From positions 1-7,849 of the forward strand of contig JASHVY010000617.1 of the NCBI GenBank assembly GCA_030044345.1: 7,849 nt of DNA, read 5' to 3'. This stretch comes from Acetobacteraceae bacterium (lineage in GTDB: Bacteria > Pseudomonadota > Alphaproteobacteria > Acetobacterales > Acetobacteraceae). Under the pieces are notes generated by a model, which was not told the DNA's origin, did not search any database, and saw nothing but the letters and a program-made list of their open reading frames with translations. A program made the position numbers and the translations under genes. Shown here piece after piece: positions 6,717 to 7,849 of this stretch. Within the stretch, counting starts at the first letter, position 1, and each line of letters opens with the position of its first letter.

Positions 6717-7672
6717 CGGCTGGTATCCACCGCGCGTGCACGCAACCGCAGATAGAAGGCGATCAGAACGCAGGCCAGGAGCAGCAGCACAACCACTGCC
6801 GCCGAGGCGACCCCGATCGCCCCATTCTCGAATCCATTCTCGAATATGTAGTACTCCATGACGCTCGACGCTTCCGCCGGACCGCCCTTGGTGAGGACAT
6901 AGACATAGGTGAAGATGGATGAAAGCACCGTGATCGCCTCGACAACGACGAAAAACTCGATCGTGCGCCGGATGTGGGGAATCAGGATCGCGCGTTGGAT
7001 CTGCCAGCCATTGGCGCCATCGAGCTTCGCCGCCTCGATCAGCTCCTGAGGGACCGCCAGCAGCGCCGCCGCGAACACCACCACGCCGAATCCGAGCTGC
7101 TGCCAGATAATCACGCCCCCAATGGTCGGGACCACATTGGCGGCGGAGCCCAACCAGTCTTTCGCCATCCAATCCAGTTGCCAATAGCGGAGCTGGGTGT
7201 TCAGCACGCCATTGCGCTCCAGCAGATACCCAAACACCAGGCCGATGGCCGTCGCGGGCAGGATATAAGGGAAAAACACGATCGCGCGGTACTGCCGCCA
7301 GCCACGAACCTGTGCGTTCAGGATCAACGCAATCAGCAAGGCCAGGACCGTCATGACCGGAACGGTCGTCAGCAGCTTCAGATTGTTCAGCACCGACTGG
7401 AAAAAGACCGGATCCTGCCAGAGGCCAACGTAATTGGCGGTCCCTACGTAGCTGAGCGCGCCCAGCGACCCCGAGTAGAAGCTGAACCAAACCACCCTGG
7501 CGAGGGGGTAGAGAAACCCCGCCGCGATCGCCAGAGCCGCCGGGGCGACAAAGAGATAGGGCCAGAGGTATCGGCGGATTGGCCGGCGGCGGCGCGGCTG
7601 CCGCGTACCGCTGGAATCCCATTCGACACGCATCGCTGGAAGGCTCAGGGGCATCGCCGTCCGGTCAGGCAC
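6713..7672 (-). CDS. CUT1-type carbohydrate ABC transporter permease (MalF/UgpA-like)
   Basis: A predicted 319-residue inner-membrane protein. It has an Arg-rich cytosolic N-terminus (RQPRRRRPIRR, 24-34), then about six hydrophobic segments (for example 36-58, 104-119, 128-150, 183-206, 239-260 and 288-307). The EAA coupling loop reads EAAKLDGANGWQIQRAILIP (213-232), and FENGFENGAIGVASA (277-291) takes the place of the common Y..AF....GYASA segment. It should form a heterodimer with the next gene product. The start is uncertain: GTG at 7672 has AGGAG only one base upstream, while in-frame ATGs at 7654 and 7633 have no ribosome binding site. Family members often begin close before the Arg-rich segment, so 7654 or 7633 remain possible. 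The ATPase and binding protein of this system are not in the window. Confidence 0.92.
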   Translation of the reverse strand: MPDRTAMPLSLPAMRVEWDSSGTRQPRRRRPIRRYLWPYLFVAPAALAIAAGFLYPLARVVWFSFYSGSLGALSYVGTANYVGLWQDPVFFQSVLNNLKLLTTVPVMTVLALLIALILNAQVRGWRQYRAIVFFPYILPATAIGLVFGYLLERNGVLNTQLRYWQLDWMAKDWLGSAANVVPTIGGVIIWQQLGFGVVVFAAALLAVPQELIEAAKLDGANGWQIQRAILIPHIRRTIEFFVVVEAITVLSSIFTYVYVLTKGGPAEASSVMEYYIFENGFENGAIGVASAAVVVLLLLACVLIAFYLRLRARAVDTSR

Positions 7673-7722
7673 TCTCCTGACTCTGCTGATTGCACAGCGA
7701 AGCCTTGCCAGCGTTCGCGGGC

Positions 7723-7740
7723 ATGATGAGGCCTGATCAT
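7723..7740. promoter_or_regulatory. Near-palindrome upstream of the minus-strand permease genes
   Basis: ATGATGAGGCCTGATCAT is an 18-base dyad centred on AGGCCT with a single mismatched pair (7728 with 7735). It lies about 50 bases upstream of the GTG at 7672 on the minus strand. It could be a regulator half-site pair or a weak RNA hairpin. No promoter elements are evident around it, so function is a guess. Confidence 0.25.
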
Positions 7741-7800
7741 CACACCTGCGCCTTGGTTCTGGCGATCAAATTCCTCGTTCTGGTGGATCCCCTCATGACT

Positions 7801-7836
7801 TCGCCCGGAGCCCCAGTGATCTTTGGCTCCGGGCGA
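7801..7836. promoter_or_regulatory. Perfect 12-bp inverted repeat (stable stem-loop)
   Basis: TCGCCCGGAGCC at 7801-7812 and GGCTCCGGGCGA at 7825-7836 are exact reverse complements around a 12-base loop. Neither side carries a T-run, so it does not look like a standard intrinsic terminator. In CUT1 operons the binding-protein gene usually precedes the first permease, and a hairpin often follows it. This element may be that post-binding-protein hairpin of a gene beyond the right edge. The stretch 7673-7849 shows no recognisable coding sequence on either strand; the minus frame that is open across it (7848 to about 7640) does not resemble any protein I know. Confidence 0.55.
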
Positions 7837-7849
7837 TGGTCGTGGGCTG

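Noticed and set aside
6822..6845. Exact tandem repeat of the 12-mer CCATTCTCGAAT inside the first CUT1 permease
   Set aside because: It encodes FENGFENG, but the segment has the same length as in typical family members when compared by eye, so it is not an inserted duplication. It looks like chance similarity of adjacent codons.
5895..7622. Single 575-codon minus-strand frame suggesting a fused permease
   Set aside because: Only the part from 6716 down is permease-like. The upstream part is an out-of-frame shadow of the first permease, and the ATGA junction at 6713-6716 is a standard two-gene overlap.
6974..7726. Plus-strand open frame of 250 codons
   Set aside because: It is antisense to the first CUT1 permease and gives a Gln/Arg/His-rich translation without domains, typical of a shadow.

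Overview
The window looks like a high-GC alphaproteobacterial chromosome or megaplasmid, most likely from the Rhizobiales. Reasons: two carbohydrate-type ABC importers packed back to back, short or overlapping gene junctions, a Tat-like signal on the periplasmic binding protein, and GC-rich third codon positions. This assignment is an inference; there is no rRNA or other phylogenetic marker in the window.

Layout. Positions 1-187 hold no convincing gene, but contain a small dyad (about 101-113) that matches the published GntR/FCD operator pattern. A plus-strand operon follows: a metal-dependent amidohydrolase (188-1177), a DUF59/MIP18-type Fe-S-assembly-like protein (1179-2066), then a complete CUT2 (RbsABC-like) sugar-type importer. 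The importer consists of a periplasmic binding protein (2091-3179), an intercistronic stem-loop (3195-3220), a double-domain ATPase (3240-4781) and a membrane permease (4778-5797). Spacings of 1 nt, 24 nt, 60 nt (with the hairpin) and a 4-nt overlap suggest one transcript.

A second operon runs on the minus strand and converges on the first, with only 97 nt between stop codons. It contains two CUT1 (MalF/MalG, UgpA/UgpE-like) permeases (6713-7672, then 5895-6716) joined by an ATGA overlap. Its binding protein and ATPase are not in the window. A perfect 12-bp inverted repeat at 7801-7836 lies upstream of the first permease and may mark the region after a binding-protein gene beyond the right edge.

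The most interesting point is the pairing of the amidohydrolase with the DUF59 protein. As I recall them, these two families sit side by side in soluble di-iron (propane/acetone-type) monooxygenase clusters. Here the pair leads directly into a CUT2 importer and no monooxygenase is visible. The set may be an uptake-and-catabolism module for an unidentified small molecule, or the downstream part of a larger oxygenase locus that begins left of the window. The substrate cannot be read from the sequence.
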